This document shows, piece by piece, positions 12,800-25,589 of a stretch of DNA of 64,000 nucleotides. The translations under genes and the position numbers were made by a program. The notes under the pieces are model-generated. The model saw nothing but the letters and a program-made list of their open reading frames with translations. It did no database searches and was not told the DNA's origin. Each line of letters opens with the position of its first letter. Within the stretch, counting starts at the first letter, position 1. This DNA comes from Epiperipatus broadwayi (lineage: Eukaryota > Onychophora > Udeonychophora > Euonychophora > Peripatidae), in NCBI GenBank assembly GCA_028023455.1, contig JAQFVV010006231.1, positions 4,602,036 to 4,666,035 on the forward strand, in the 5' to 3' direction.

Positions 12800-13060
12800 A
12801 AGACATGATATAGATTTCATCTACCCCCAAAATGACCATAATAGCAAAAGCATTTAAAAAAACATATATAAAATCATCTGAAATCAATTTCTACCCCCAA
12901 AATAATACAATAGTAATTATTACATGAATTAATTTTAAAATAGATGATATACGTGATATACTACAAAGAAAGAAATTCGTATTTTTATATATATATATAA
13001 ATTAAAGGTCCTACACACATAAAGAGTGAATAATAATAATAATAATAATAAAAATTATAC
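12800..13060. repeat. Short direct repeat, (TA)n and (AAT)n tracts
   Basis: CTACCCCCAAAAT occurs at about 12820 and 12892 within similar surroundings (ATCT-GAAAT / ATTTC), about 72 bases apart. A (TA)n run follows at about 12988 and an (AAT)n run at 13033-13052. These are simple-sequence features only. Confidence 0.5.
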
Positions 13061-13363
13061 TTATATAAGTCTTTTAGCAGGTGTCTTTCCAGGTTCCTGA
13101 TTTTTCCTTTTTGTTTTTTTCCTCCTTGACCGGTTTATAATAGCATATAAGTCCTTGTAATAAAAAGTTCTTTTGATAGAGTTCGGTTCCTTTGCTATCA
13201 CATATACAGTTTTTATTTTGCTGAATGTGTTCCTCATTTCCATCTCTAGGTAGATTACCTTTAAACTTTGTAATTTTCTGCAGGTTTCAGTTAAACAGCC
13301 TTCATTTAACTTTTTCACAATATCAGTCTGTTTTTGATTGTCCTTTTCCAATTTTAATTTCAT
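13061..13363 (-). CDS. Unrecognised 100-codon basic open frame
   Basis: ATG-initiated frame with a Lys/Glu/Gln-rich start that could form a short helix (KLEKDNQKQTDIVKKLNEG), a Tyr-containing middle and a strongly basic end (RSRRKKTKRKNQEPGK). Composition is more protein-like than most frames here. No acceptor of good quality precedes it. It could be a fragment of a retroelement ORF, but no diagnostic motif is visible. Confidence 0.25.
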   Translation of the reverse strand: MKLKLEKDNQKQTDIVKKLNEGCLTETCRKLQSLKVIYLEMEMRNTFSKIKTVYVIAKEPNSIKRTFYYKDLYAIINRSRRKKTKRKNQEPGKTPAKRLI

Positions 13364-14740
13364 TTTATATGTTTAAATTGACTTACATATACATCAAACT
13401 TTTGAGTTTTAAATTTTACTATTTGCATATATATAAACAATATTAAACTCAAGTTTTAACTTCTGTAGTTTAAATTTTTATTACCATCTGTTGCATATCT
13501 GACTTCTGGAGGTTCCAAGTGTGTGCCCACTTAAAATTTACTCACTATACATTGTCTTCTTTTAATTAAGACAATGTTCGATTTAGCCAAATTATTCTGA
13601 AGAGACAAAAAAGTACAATAAAAATGATTTTAAATTTTATAAGACAGTTTTTCTCAGTCAAAGCAAGAAAACTATCACAGAACAGCCAGTTTAAAATAAA
13701 AAGCCTTTTTTTTCTTTTAACACAGCTTTTATAGAGACATCCATCTGTTTATTATCTTTATAATTAATTGACATGTTCCCCCTTCTCAATTAATTTTAAC
13801 CTTTTTGCTCTTTCAAAACAAACCAGGCACAAATTCCATTTCAGACAGACACAATTAACTCTACAATTTAACAGTTATAATTGCCAATTAATTTTTGGTA
13901 TTTGACAGACCAGACTGACCATCATCATCGTTAATGATCTAAATTAATGGTCCACTTCAATTCCTTGGTGAGATCTGTGTCTTTTAAGGAATGATAATTA
14001 ACTGAGTAATATAACACTTGAACCCATACTAGAAGTAATTTTACTCTTTCCCTTTAATAGTGAAACAAAATATATATTGCAGCTGTTTCAAACTCAGACT
14101 TTAAATTAAATTTTGCTGCTAATATTAAACTTATTAAAAATGATTTTAATTTCATATTTCAAATTGCTTTACAACATGTAAGAAATGATTATTAATTGTA
14201 AATTGTACCATTAAGATCTACAATTAAATTATATACACACACACATCGCAGGTATATACTTTTCTTTAAATTTAGATTTTTAATGCCTTAATCTTTATCT
14301 ATTACAACTATTCTACCTATATTATTATTTACTTTCATGAATTATTTATTTATAACCTAGCATAAAATAATGACCACTCATCATCACTATCTAATATAAT
14401 TTTCAACAGTCACACATCTCCCGATCAACAAATGTGTTAATCTTGCTTTTTCTAATATTTTCTTAATATCAATTTAACCCATAAATTAAAATAAAATAAT
14501 CCTCTGGTTATAAACACATTAACAATAAATTTTTAGATTGCTTACTAGTCAAACATATGCAATCCCTTATAAATATGGGTTCAAACTCGGTCTTGGCTAA
14601 AATTTTCTTATTACAGAAAAAGAAAAAAAAATACATATATTATGAGGAAAATTTGGATGGAACCTTCTCTTTCATAGCTAACTTAAAAAAAAAATGGAGC
14701 CTTGGACAAATCCAAGGGCTATAATATATATATATATATA
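13364..14740. other. AT-rich DNA, nothing recognised
   Basis: Contains short CA and TA runs (14233, 14727-14741). No coding, RNA or repeat-family signal was found. Confidence 0.4.
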
Positions 14741-14741
14741 A

Positions 14742-15480
14742 TACTAAACTTAATGTAATTGTAAGGGACTTGACCTCAGATTTTCAAACTCCTCACAGTT
14801 ATCCAATCCATTTTATATAACTAATACATGTGAAAAAGATAAATGGGAGATGGTGATTTGGATCAACTGATGAGTGCTGGTTCAACATGAAATACATATA
14901 TTGGAGATCATTTATCTTTTTCACATGTATGTGGTCATGTGTATCATTTGTATAAGATAGATTAGATAGCTGTAGGGATTTTGAAATTCTGAGTTCAAAT
15001 CCCTTATAATTACATTAAGTTTAGTATAGACAATATACATGTATTAAATATTACATATTCAGCCTGTATTCTACCCATTCCTCTTCAGGGTAATTAAATG
15101 GACATATTAAAGTACTATGTGCGAGGGATCAGACTGACTTAAGGTCAGCACAAAAATGACAATAATATTGGCATCAACAAGCATTTTGAAATTTTCATCT
15201 TTGGATTTTCAATGATATGGATGGTTGAGAGTTGGAGTGGAGAAGATTGAAACTTGTTTATTAAAGTATAAAGATTTGCTATCTTAATACAAACTGAGCA
15301 ATGATTGTATATATGTGTGGGAGATGATAATCTGAACCAACTGATGAGTGCTAGTTCAGCACAAAATACAGATATTGGATATCCTTTATATTTTCCACAT
15401 ATGTGTATCAGTTATATAAAATGAATTGGATCGTTATAGGGAGATTGAAAGTCTGAATTCAAGTACCTTATAAATAAATA
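14742..15480. repeat. R1 repeat: foldback copy plus a direct copy
   Basis: An inverted pair (ACTAAACTTAATGTAATTGTA at 14742 against its complement ending near 15024) encloses the marker CAACTGATGAGTGCTGGTT at 14862. It is followed by a direct copy running 15050-15480 with the same marker (15335), GATTTGCTATCTTAATA and GAAAGTCTGAATTCAAG. The word GAGTTCAAATCCC near 14990 looks like a pol III B box, so R1 may be tRNA-related. The same family recurs at 19866-21465 and as a fragment near 62575. Confidence 0.7.
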
Positions 15481-18225
15481 TAGAGTCTATTAGATATAGT
15501 TAGTCTTTCTTCTTCAGACATGCTAGAAACTTAACTACACTATACTTAAATATTTTGAGATATATTTATTTTGCAGTGTGAATTTTATAAACCTATTTAA
15601 ATATCACATCCAAATTACCTGGACTGGATATATTAATAAAAAAAGCTATAATTGCTATTCTAGTGTGATTATAGATGGTCAAGTCTCAAACACATGTAAA
15701 TATAGATTTTATCTAATATATATGTATAATGTCCAGAGATTGATCTGTTATTTATGTTGAATAGTGTTTATTAATATTTAAGTCATGTTTGCAAGATAGC
15801 ATTTAAATTTATGATATTTACATACGCAAACAAATTATATGTAATAAAGGCAATGATACATTAGTGTTTGAAATAGGATTCTCTGTAATAATCTTTAAAA
15901 GATATATTTTATAGGCATACCATTACAAAACTATTGAAGTGGTCGCATAATGCCCAAAGAAGAAACTGGAAGTCAAAGATAAAATAATTTTGAAAAAATA
16001 TGCTAAAATCTCTTTAGATGCTATTAAAATATATGGTTTAATAAAAAGAAAGTTCTGTTAAAATTATTATGAATAATTAATTTTAAAGGAGTCAAATGAA
16101 ATTCAAAAAAAATTTATTAAATATTTCTTACATTGAATTAATAATAACAAACATGGTATTGTTTTAAAGTAGGATATATGAAATGATTAATAGATGAATG
16201 ATGAAATTAAAAATTTGTGATACTGTCAGCATTATTGTTCTATTCACATTGAAAGCAAAATATTATCTTCTATAAAAACTATAAATCCTGACAATTTATA
16301 AAATATATGTGGATAATGCATTAATTTATGCATACTATATCTCATCATGCAGATTCTTATAGCTCCAAATGTGAAATCAAATCTTAGATAGTTTATCAAA
16401 ATTTCTATTAACAATAAACAAATTTTTAGATATAAAATTATTAATAACTCAAGTACAAGATATACTATAAAATAATAATTGAACTGTACTAACTATAAGT
16501 TAATTGACAGGCCTTAGGGCATTTTTACATAGAAATGATTATGTGGATAAGATCTATAAAATAGGGTATAAAAAATTTTCTATAAAAAAAATTGAAAAAT
16601 TTAACAAGAATTTTATTAAATTAAACATGAACCTAGGTAATATTCATTCAGTATCATTATCTTATATACCTAATATTAATAAATCATTCAAAATATGCTA
16701 AAATGACATTAGAATCAACTATAAAACCTCTTTTAGCTTCAATTGTTTTTTAACAACTCCAAAAACAGCTAATTAATATTGTATACTTTATTAAATTTTT
16801 AGAAAAGGATTGCATTTTTGAACACCCTGGAGAAATTTAGATTCTAAAATAAATCAGCATAAAACCATTATAACATTGTTAAAATATGTTCCATTTAGAC
16901 TTCTATAGTTTGGAATTTTATAATCAAACTACTCTGATATAATAAGATATATATATAAAAAACCAAACAAAATAATGCCAAACTGAGCACTACATAATCA
17001 AAACACTCACTAACAATGTTTACATTAATAAGTCAAAAATCACATTTTATTATTAAGGCTAATTATGCTTGAATAAAAAGTGAAACTTCAATAATAATAA
17101 AAAGTGATTTTGTCAATCAGTAAAGATGTTAATTAGCTTTAAAGAATAGATGGCTTTGGCCATACATTGCAAATTCTAGTCAGTGAAAAGATTATATAAT
17201 AGCCAGTTTAGCATTTGCATATCTAATTCATTTTATATTTCATTAAATTAGAATGTATTTAAATGAATAAGTACTAGCTCTAACTTTGTAAAAGTTTAAT
17301 TATTTTAAATTGATTAGAGAAAAGTTCCATTACACTTAGGCTGATTTTAAAATTCACTTTGTTTGCATTTTTTATCCTAACATAAATTAATCTTGAAAAT
17401 ATTTGGAAAGATTTGGCTGAATACTGTCCTCAGTAATTGTTTAATGATTTCATTATATAATAACAACCCAAAATATAAAATTTTGAATTTGAACCTGGCA
17501 AATATAATTTTATTTTATGAACTTTTGATCTTGTCTAATCAAAATTCCTTTAACTATTTTTTTAATCTTTTTTAAAACTCTCTATATATCATAGATAGAG
17601 AGAAACTATGAGATATAAAAAATGATAAATATTAAGAGATAAAATAAATAAATAAATAGACTTGAATTATTTTTATATAGTTAATTAATTAAATGAGTAA
17701 AGCTAATAAATAAATTTTAAAAAAATTAATGTAAAATTAAATATATGCTGAAAATATAAATAGATAATAATAAAGTGTAAAATATTTTAATTTACATATA
17801 AAGAATGCAAATAAAATAATATTTAAAGTCAAAGATTTGTATCAGATATAGTTTAAATTATTAATATTTATTTTTACTAAAATTAAAAAAAAAGTTTTAT
17901 AGAGATTTTCATTAAAATGTTATATTTTCAAAAGATTTTATTAACAAATATTAAAGGTTACATCAATTTACATTATTATATTCAGCATACATAATTTTAT
18001 ATCTATATCAAAAGGGAAATAAAATCTATGTTATTAAAATTCTTGTATTAATTATATAATCTTAGATTGTGATCAATACTAACATAAGTAGTGTTTATAT
18101 AGGGATATAAAGAATAAAATATATTTGTATTTTGTTACTGCCAATGAGATTTGATCATACCTTGCATGGTATTGGATGTAGATTTAAGAATGGATTATGT
18201 GGCTTTTTATATGGATTCAAGAGTT
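15481..18225. other. AT-rich DNA, no supported gene
   Basis: Several 60-65-codon frames occur. That at 16504-16701 is Lys/Ile/Asn-rich and follows a GACAG acceptor-like word, but has no motif I recognise. Long stretches (17580-18060) are close to pure A/T. Probably intronic or intergenic. Confidence 0.4.
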
Positions 18226-18229
18226 TCTT

Positions 18230-18560
18230 GTCTCTTTAATGACTTTAAATTTATTCCAGAAAATATTTGGACATTTTCGAATTATTATTGCATAAGGTGT
18301 ATCTAGTGCACCATAGTGCAAAAAGACCAACGGTGCTAACATGAATATTGGCATATATACCTTGTCTAAAGCTTTGGAAGAGTGTGTCACTCTTTAAATT
18401 TTGGATTTTTAAATAATAGAGTGATTGCTCTGTGAATATTGTCAAAGCAGGTGCATTCAAAGAAAATGTGATGCTGGTATCCAGTGTCTTTATGGCAAAG
18501 ATAATAACGTTCACATTCTGCAATTTCTTTTACTATAGAAATACAGGTGGTAAGGCTTCT
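18230..18560 (-). pseudogene. LINE C-terminal fragment
   Basis: On the minus strand two frames joined by a frameshift resemble the C-terminus of a non-LTR retrotransposon reverse transcriptase protein: a Cys/His cluster (CERYYLCHK, then HHIFFEC) followed by TVGLFALWCTRYTLCNNN. The C..C...H....C spacing and the hydrophobic tail after it are typical of the zinc-binding module that follows the RT domain. It is distinct from the CKLC-type family at 22660 and 37618. Stops interrupt it and no RT domain is left. Confidence 0.45.
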
Positions 18561-19865
18561 AGGTTAATTTTGATAAGGAAGCCAAAATATTTAAATTCAA
18601 GAAAACAATATTTAAATTTATCAATAAGTTGTTTGTTATTTAGGCATAATGCTGATTATATATAATCTTAATTTTCTTTTTATGATTTCCAAACACATGC
18701 TAATTAAAATATAGGTTTGAAAATAGCCATACAAACAAGTTCAAAATGTTAAGATGAAATAATATATATTTATGTTATTATTTGATTCAGAGAAATAAAT
18801 GTTTTTAAAAAATAGAATTTTTTTATATATAAATAGCATTTTCATAAAAGACTGAATCTAGTTTTGAAGAAAATAGTGAAATATATAGGATTTAAAAATA
18901 TAAGATTAATACATAATATGAGTTAATAATATTCTTTTCATTGGAAGGGATTTTTTTGTGTCACATATTTGTTGTTAAATGTTTGATGATGCATAATTTT
19001 TATGCAAGTTTAATATATTTCTATATATCATTTACAAACGCAAGTAATTTTGTTTACATCATTGATTTGTTTACATCATTGATTTCATTGGTTTTATTTT
19101 AAAATTAATAAGAAAATTTAGATTATTTAATTAATTCTTTAAATTTTGCTTTAATTATTAATAGCTTGCTTTTAAATATTTTTTAAATAATTTAAAATTT
19201 GAAGATATATAAATTTAATGGGAAAAAATAATTATTATACATTATCACTATATTAATTTTCTCACAAAAATAGATATTTTTAATTTTTATATTTCTTATT
19301 CTTTTTCAATATTTTCTTAATTTTTCCTCTCTTCACCTGTAATAAATAATAAATTTTATAGTCACTTGCTTGGCAGATTGAAGATGAACACAATAATTTC
19401 AATCAAATGCCTAGAGATTTTTTTTTTTACATTTGGTTCTTGAATTCACCATTCTACAATTGTGCAAAATAGCATAAGACCTTTTTCCTATTAATACATT
19501 CTAATTCTTAATGATCTTTATACATCTTTTTATCAACATTCACAATTATTTTTTCAATTTTCTCCACAATTTTCTTAAACAACATTTACTTATTAATAAA
19601 TATCTCCTATAAAAGCTTTCAGTTTAATCATTATCAATCTACAATTTATAATATTTTCTAAAATCATAATTATTAGCCCATACAGACATTTCATGAATAA
19701 TTCACATTTCTACTAACTTTTAAGAAGACATTTATTACTAGAACAGGGATGCATAAACTTGCTATAATCATGAGCTATATAAGATTCATGTGACTTATGG
19801 GAGAGCTGCCAAAAAAAAACAAAACATGAAAGTTATTTACCACATACTAGTTATTTTATTTATCG
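18561..19865. other. AT-rich DNA, nothing recognised
   Basis: Close to pure A/T in places. TTGTTTACATCATTGATT is tandemly doubled at about 19050-19085. No gene. Confidence 0.4.
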
Positions 19866-21465
19866 TATATTAAAAGATTTGAAATACCAGTCACTCTTAT
19901 ACCATGAGCCTAATTGTAAATATAGGGGATTTGAACTCAGACTTTCAAACCCCTTCACTATCCACACTATTTCATATCACTGATACACATATCACACACA
20001 TGCAGAAAATATAAATAATCATCAATATATGTATTTCATGCTAAACCAGAACTCATCAGTTGCTCCAGATTATCATCTCCCATATATATATAATCAGTGC
20101 TCAGTTTATATTAAGATAGCAAATCCTTACACTTTAATGGACAGGCTTTACCCCACTCCAACCTCCAATATTGGAACCAGCATGGAATTTGGGAATTCTA
20201 TTATCACATTTTCAATGGTATGGATGGCTGAAGAGTTAGAGTAGGTTGAAGCCTGTCTATTAAAGTGCAAGGATTTGCTATCTTAATATAAACTGAGCAC
20301 TGATTATATACATGTATGGGAGATGGTAATCTGGACCAACTGATAAATGCTGTTTTAGCACAAAATATGCATATTGATTATCTTTTCTGCATGTGTGTGG
20401 TCATGTGTCAGTAGTATGAGATAGTGTAGATAGTGAAGGAGCTTAAAAGTCTGAGTTCAAATCTCCTATATTTACAATTAGGCTCCAGGTATAAGAGTGC
20501 CTGGTATTTCAAATTTTACATATTAAGCCTGCATTCTGCCCATCTCCTATGTATTTAATGGATACTGTCCTATATGGGAGGGGTCAGAGTAACTTTAGGT
20601 CAACATGGGCATAATAATAATATTGACATCAGCATGGGATTTGGAAATTCTATCATCAGATTTTCAATGATAAGGATGGCTGAAGAGTTGGAGGTTGGAA
20701 TAGATTGAAGCCTGTCCATTAAAGTGTAATATATATATGGAAGATAGTAATCTGGACCTACTGATAAGTGCTGGTTTAGCACAAATATGTATATTAGTGA
20801 TTATTTATCTTTTCTGCATGTGTGTGGTCATGTGTATCAGTAGTATGAATATTGAAGGGGCTTGAAAGTCTGAGTTTGAATCCTTTATATTTACAATTAG
20901 GATCCAGATATAAGAGTGCCTGGTATTTCAAATCTTACATATTAAGCCTGCATTCTGCCCTTCCCTCTTTTTTATGTATTTAATGGATACTGTCTTATAT
21001 GTGAGGGATCAGAGTAACTTGAAGTCAACATAGGCATGACAACAATATTGGCATCAGTATGGGATTTGGAAAATCTATCATCAGATTTTCAATGATATGG
21101 ATGCCTGAAGAGTTGGAGTAGGTTGAAGTCTGTCCATTAAAGTGTAAGGATTTGCTATCTTAATATAAACTGAGCACTAATTATATATATGTATGGGAGA
21201 TGGTAATCTGGACCAACTGATGAGTGCTGGTTTAGCACAAAATATGAATATGCTATCTTAATATAAACTGAGCACTAATTATATATATGTATGGGAGATG
21301 GTAATCTGGACCAACTAATGAGTGCAGGTTTAGCACAAAATATGTATATTGGTGATTATTATCATTTCTTCATGTGTGAGGTCATGTGCATCAGTAATAT
21401 GACATAGTGTGGATAGTGAAGGAGCATGAAAGTCTGAGTTCAAATCCCCTATATTTATATATTGT
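19866..21465. repeat. R1 repeat: 650-bp foldback followed by tandem units
   Basis: The left arm (about 19870-20165) is the reverse complement of 20232-20518, with a roughly 65-base centre. Direct units of about 420 bases then follow, marked by ACCAACTGATGAGTGC-type words at 20337, 20758, 21213 and 21311 and by AAAGTCTGAGTT at about 20446, 20862 and 21428. A 92-base piece (CTATCTTAATATAAACTGAG...) is doubled at 21155-21340. GAGTTCAAATCC gives a B-box-like word. The open frames at 20029 and 20600 lie wholly within the repeat on opposite strands and are not genes. Confidence 0.8.
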
Positions 21466-22655
21466 TACAAATAAAGATAATAAAGAGTAAATAAAAAATT
21501 TAATTTAATGCATGACGTAATTTGATTCAATTTTTGTAGTAGCCATGTACAAAGCTGATTTTAAATTTTCATTAGTCAAGCAGTTCCTATTTTTTAATTC
21601 GTAAATATTCATGATTTAAAAAGTTTGTTCATAGTTATATGTTGAACCACAGAGATTTGTGCATTTTAATGCATTATCTAGCAATGATTTATAATTGTTT
21701 TTATTGACACAACAATACAAATTTAATAAACTGTCTTCTTTAAATTTATTTTGCAGGTTCTTATTTTTCATGTTGATGAATGAGGCAGGTTACCAGAAAA
21801 TCAATGAAGGACCCCATGCGGCCCATGGGCAATATATCCCTATACTAAAATAATGTTTTACTTAATAGATTTTCATGGGAAAATTCCAAAAGTTTAGGAT
21901 TAATTTTTATCCATGTTTATCGACATTGTATATACACATACTAAAAAATATTATTTTCCATGCATAATTTGAAAATATATTACTCGGCATTATACTGAGA
22001 TTGGTAATGTAACTATTACATATTACAAAAAGATAAAACGTTATATTTATTCTTAAAAGCTAATTGGATGCTATCAAAAGCTAAAGTATTATATACTGAA
22101 AACAAAAAAAAAACCAAGTTTAAATGTTTTAACGTCAGAAAAAAATATTTTTCCCCTCAACTTTATTTTATTCTAGATATTAAATGCCACTATGAAATAG
22201 TTAAACTGATGACCTTATGGTAAATGCTTGAGAAAAACAATATCTGATAGATCATATATCATTGTAGCATTCTCTAAATAACTTTTAAACAATACTTTTA
22301 AACATAATTATTTTTAATATTTATAAAATTAAAATAAAGTTGTACATCATAATATCATAATCATCATCATTAGCAATCATTCAAAAATGAGATATTATTT
22401 ATTAATAAAGAAAAAAAAAAGAATAGCAAAGAAGAGATTGTAGTCACAATTACTATACATATAATTAAAGAATGGCAATGAGATTGCATAAACAGAAATT
22501 TCATAGCCACAAATAGTACAGAAAGATTATCAAAACTTAGCACCATACTAACCTAAATAAGTGAAATCAGTAAGATAAAAGAAACATACAATTTTATTAT
22601 ATGACTTTTCTTTATTTTTTTATTACATTGTTTGGGAACAGTAATTGTCTCTATT
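21466..22655. other. AT-rich DNA, nothing recognised
   Basis: A slightly GC-richer patch lies at 21775-21840 (ACCCCATGCGGCCCATGGGC). No coding or repeat-family match was found. Confidence 0.4.
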
Positions 22656-22659
22656 ATTT

Positions 22660-23466
22660 GTGATGTGATGTACTGTGACTTCTCCTTAAACAGAGTCAGG
22701 AATCTCTCAGCAGCTATGCCCAGAGAAACCTGTTAGCCACTTTACCTTCTTTTCCATTGTCCACCCTAAGTTTTCCCATAATCTTCTCCATCCCATTTCC
22801 ACAACATAATCTTTATCAACTCCATGACCTTCATATCTAAATCCCCCTTATTTTTCCCCAAACCCAGCATAAAAACCAATAACTCACTTTCTGTATAATC
22901 ACTTTGTTCATATTTAACCTTCCATAACTTCATTATTTGTACCCTTTCTGCTTCCAAACATTTACATTGAAGTAACAGATGCCTAATATTTTCTATGCCT
23001 TCTTTACACAACTTACAGACTAAATCACCCATATTTTTCCATTTATGTGTATATTCCCTTGTTGCTAAAGATCCTGTTCAAGCCTTAAACAATAAACTAC
23101 TTTCCTTACTATTATCATAAATTAACTCACAACCAATGTTCCGTTTACTTTTATATATATTTAAACTCGTTTTACTCTCCATACTAGTTCTCCAACTCCC
23201 TATTCTTTATTAATGCATCTATTTTTCTATCCCATTCCTTCCCACTATAACACTCAACAATCCTCCTAACACAATCATCCCATCTTTTGTACAAGTATAC
23301 TGACATAACTTCTTTATCCAAATATTCTGCATACTGCATTACCTTTCTCACCCATCTTGTTGGTTGCCCTTTACTTGTAACCCAATTAAATACTATTTTG
23401 GCTATTCTTTTATTATCCATGAACTGCAATCTACCGAACATTTTCAATTTGCTTTTTGCATCCCTC
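22660..23466 (-). pseudogene. N1 LINE, 3' end (CCHC module)
   Basis: Minus-strand frames 23468-23184 and 23032-22766, joined by a damaged segment, encode the C-terminal part of a non-LTR retrotransposon protein. Visible are FNWVTSKGQPTRWVRKV, YLYKRWDDCVRRIVECYSGK, then a zinc-binding CKLC...H....C (CKLCKEGIENIRHLLLQC), LLVFMLGLGKN and LWKWDGEDYGKT. The 3' non-coding tail ends in a (CATCA)-type repeat at 22660-22670. It is 5'-truncated, without RT or endonuclease. Three more 3' ends of this family are tandem at 37386-38359. An FB1 element sits immediately at its 5' side. Confidence 0.75.
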
Positions 23467-23768
23467 ATTTATAACTTTCCATACAGCAGTGCCACTCAGT
23501 GCAAGCCAGAGTAATCAATGGATGCCAGAAGGCTTGTGCATAAAATCCTATCTAGTGCCTACTCATCCAATATCCCCCGACAAATTTCTAGCTTATGGCT
23601 TTCGTAAGTGAGAAGCCTTGGATCTGACAGCACTGCATCTAGATCTTAGGATCTATTATTGGATCTTAGATCATACTATTATATGGAGAGTTTTGCCTGT
23701 TTTAATAACAGTTATGAGCAAGCATAAGAAATGGTGATCATGTGATCTTTAGTGGTTATTTATAACTT
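23467..23768 (+). mobile_element. FB1 foldback element, copy a (280 bp) with TSD
   Basis: Flanked by an exact 11-bp duplication, ATTTATAACTT (23467-23477 and 23758-23768). The element (23478-23757) starts in the common arm (CCATACAG..TGCCACTCAGTGCAAGCC) and ends in the family's conserved end (AAGAAATGGTGATCATGTGAT, then CTTTAGTGGTT). The second arm is nearly lost: only TATGGAGAGTTTTGCC remains near 23680. The left duplication lies in the N1 LINE coding sequence, so FB1 landed in or at the edge of that LINE. Confidence 0.8.
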
Positions 23769-24790
23769 GAAACTGCTGGCACCTTTATTATCTTTATTTT
23801 GATAAATTGTACTTCAATTTATAAACTATACCTTTAACATAAAAGCATATAATATCAAGAAACTGAAAATCTTTTATTCTTTTTACTTATTAAAACAATT
23901 TTGAATTATTATTTTTGTTAAAATGGAAATGTTTAATTCTTTAAATGTGTTATATGATCACTTCATTTTTTTTTACTATTCTATATAGCATGTATATACC
24001 AGATAGCACTTCAGATTTTTATGACTAGTTTTTATTTTATTGACATTCTGGTAACAAGCAGTTTTCATAATCATTCATTCTTTCAATCATCACTCACACT
24101 TTAAAATTTCACATGCTTAAGATTTTGAATTAAAATTATTGACATCACTTTAAATCATTCGTTTGCCAAAAGACCAATTAACTGAGATTATTAAAACATT
24201 TATGTCAGACTTTGCAGCCATATAAGAAAGTTAACTTAGATTTAAAATTTTAAGAGCCCAGAATTTTAAAGCTACTACTTTGAATAGCAAAACATAAGTG
24301 CAGCAAAAATAGCACTATCTACCACAATAAGACCAATAAAAAGTCAGATGTACTATCCTATAATTCATACTGAAACAGATATTACTGTCCTCCTATCTGT
24401 TTCACCTTTATGTCTCCATAGACACATCTATGCCGGTTTTAAACACTCTTTAGTACACGTGTATATGTATCCACTCAGTGTTATATGCCTTTACACAGCT
24501 GTATATATATGTTTACACAGTTGTATGTGTCCACACAGCGATATATTCATTTATACAGTTATATATGTGGTCACAGTTTTATATGCATTCAAACAATTAT
24601 ATGTTTATTGTCACACATACAAGCACCTGTAAATGATAATGATATTAAATTTTGTATAGATATATTGCAGCATTTATATAAATAATATATTGTATAAGGG
24701 TTATTTTGTTTAGAAAATGTGGCTAAATATCCTTAACAAGTTTGGTTTAAGTAAATTATAAATCACATGCGAAATTCACAGATTGGTAAT
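23769..24790. repeat. AT-rich DNA with a degenerate minisatellite (24420-24620)
   Basis: At 24420-24620 units of roughly 20-30 bases related to TTTACACAGTTGTATATG repeat with drift (TTTACACAGCTG, TTTACACAGTTG, CCACACAGCG, TTATACAGTT, TCACAGTTTT). The repeat keeps two overlapping frames open on the plus strand; they are not genes. The rest (23769-24419 and 24621-24790) has nothing recognisable. Confidence 0.5.
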
Positions 24791-24796
24791 AAGACT

Positions 24797-25292
24797 ATTT
24801 AGAATAATTCGCAGGTGAGATCAGATAGTCCCTAGGTTATTGACGTTGTTTTAGAGCTCATTCATTACGATTGTAATGAATTTCTTTTCCCAGATCAAAC
24901 CAGTAAAAATTTGGCAACAAGATAAAAAAAAGAGAGATTAGAATCAAAAGAGACAGATTGCTGTAAAACTTAGAAGTTTGAATTGTGTTTTAAAATAGAT
25001 AGTCACTGGCTTTTGATCTAGGGAATATAGATATCGCAGATTTTTATTTAGAATAATTTGCAGGTGGGATCAGATAGTCCCTAGGTTATTGACATTGTTC
25101 TAGAGCTCATTCATTACGATTGTAATGAATTTCTTTTCCCAGATCAAACCAGTAAAAGTTTGGGCAACAAGATAAAAAAAAGATAAGAATCAAAAGAGAT
25201 CTAAGGCTAAAACTTAGAAGAAGTTTGAATTGTGTTTTAAAATAGATAGTCGCTGGCTTTTGATCTAGGGAATATAAATATTGCAGATTTTT
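24797..25292. repeat. Tandem duplication, two units of about 249 bp
   Basis: 24797-25045 and 25046-25292 are near-identical head-to-tail copies (both begin ATTTAGAATAATT and end near TTTTGATCTAGGGAATAT). They differ by point changes and by a roughly 10-base loss in copy 2 around 25180. Each unit includes a small palindrome, TCATTACGATTGTAATGA. No coding content is evident. Confidence 0.9.
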
Positions 25293-25399
25293 TTTGAAAT
25301 AGACTCTTCAGCTTTTTTTTCTGAAAATTGTTGTGGAGACCAGAATCCAAAATGATCGAGTAAAATAATGTATTTACTGGTTCTGAAGCCAGATGGCTA

Positions 25400-25585
25400 C
25401 TCTCAATTCCTCTAAACATTCCTTTGAATAGACTTTCCAGCAACCTGCATGGAGAATATGAAGAAATTTAACCTATCTGAAAGGCCACTGAAGATTATGA
25501 TGCTGTCAGACGCCCTATTCCAACCACTATCATTGATATATGCTTCAAGTCCACTCAAGGAGGCAGAGAGAGATGGTAATCATTT
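25400..25585 (-). pseudogene. Short protein-like fragment, possibly gag
   Basis: On the minus strand about 46 codons stay open, with unusually balanced composition for this window, including SASLSGLEAYINDSGW and IIIFSGLSDRLN. The pattern of an aromatic and acidic stretch followed by F..GLS.RL is loosely like the middle of a Gypsy gag, but this is weak. A pyrimidine-rich CTCTCTCTGCCTCCTTGAG precedes part of it, so an exon cannot be excluded. Confidence 0.2.
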
Positions 25586-25589
25586 TTAA

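Noticed and set aside
16504-16701. Possible Penelope-like element remnant
   Set aside because: A few words looked suggestive, but no RT or GIY-YIG motif could be placed.
20029-20782. Frames at 20029 (+) and 20600 (-) with similar peptides
   Set aside because: Both are within R1 repeat units on opposite strands.
24348-24685. Two overlapping plus-strand frames rich in Tyr, Cys and His
   Set aside because: Produced by a degenerate minisatellite (TTTACACAGTTGTATATG-type units).
25237-25443. 68-codon minus-strand frame
   Set aside because: Starts at a non-ATG codon, overlaps the 249-bp tandem duplication and has no motif; only the adjoining 25400-25585 stretch was kept, at low confidence.
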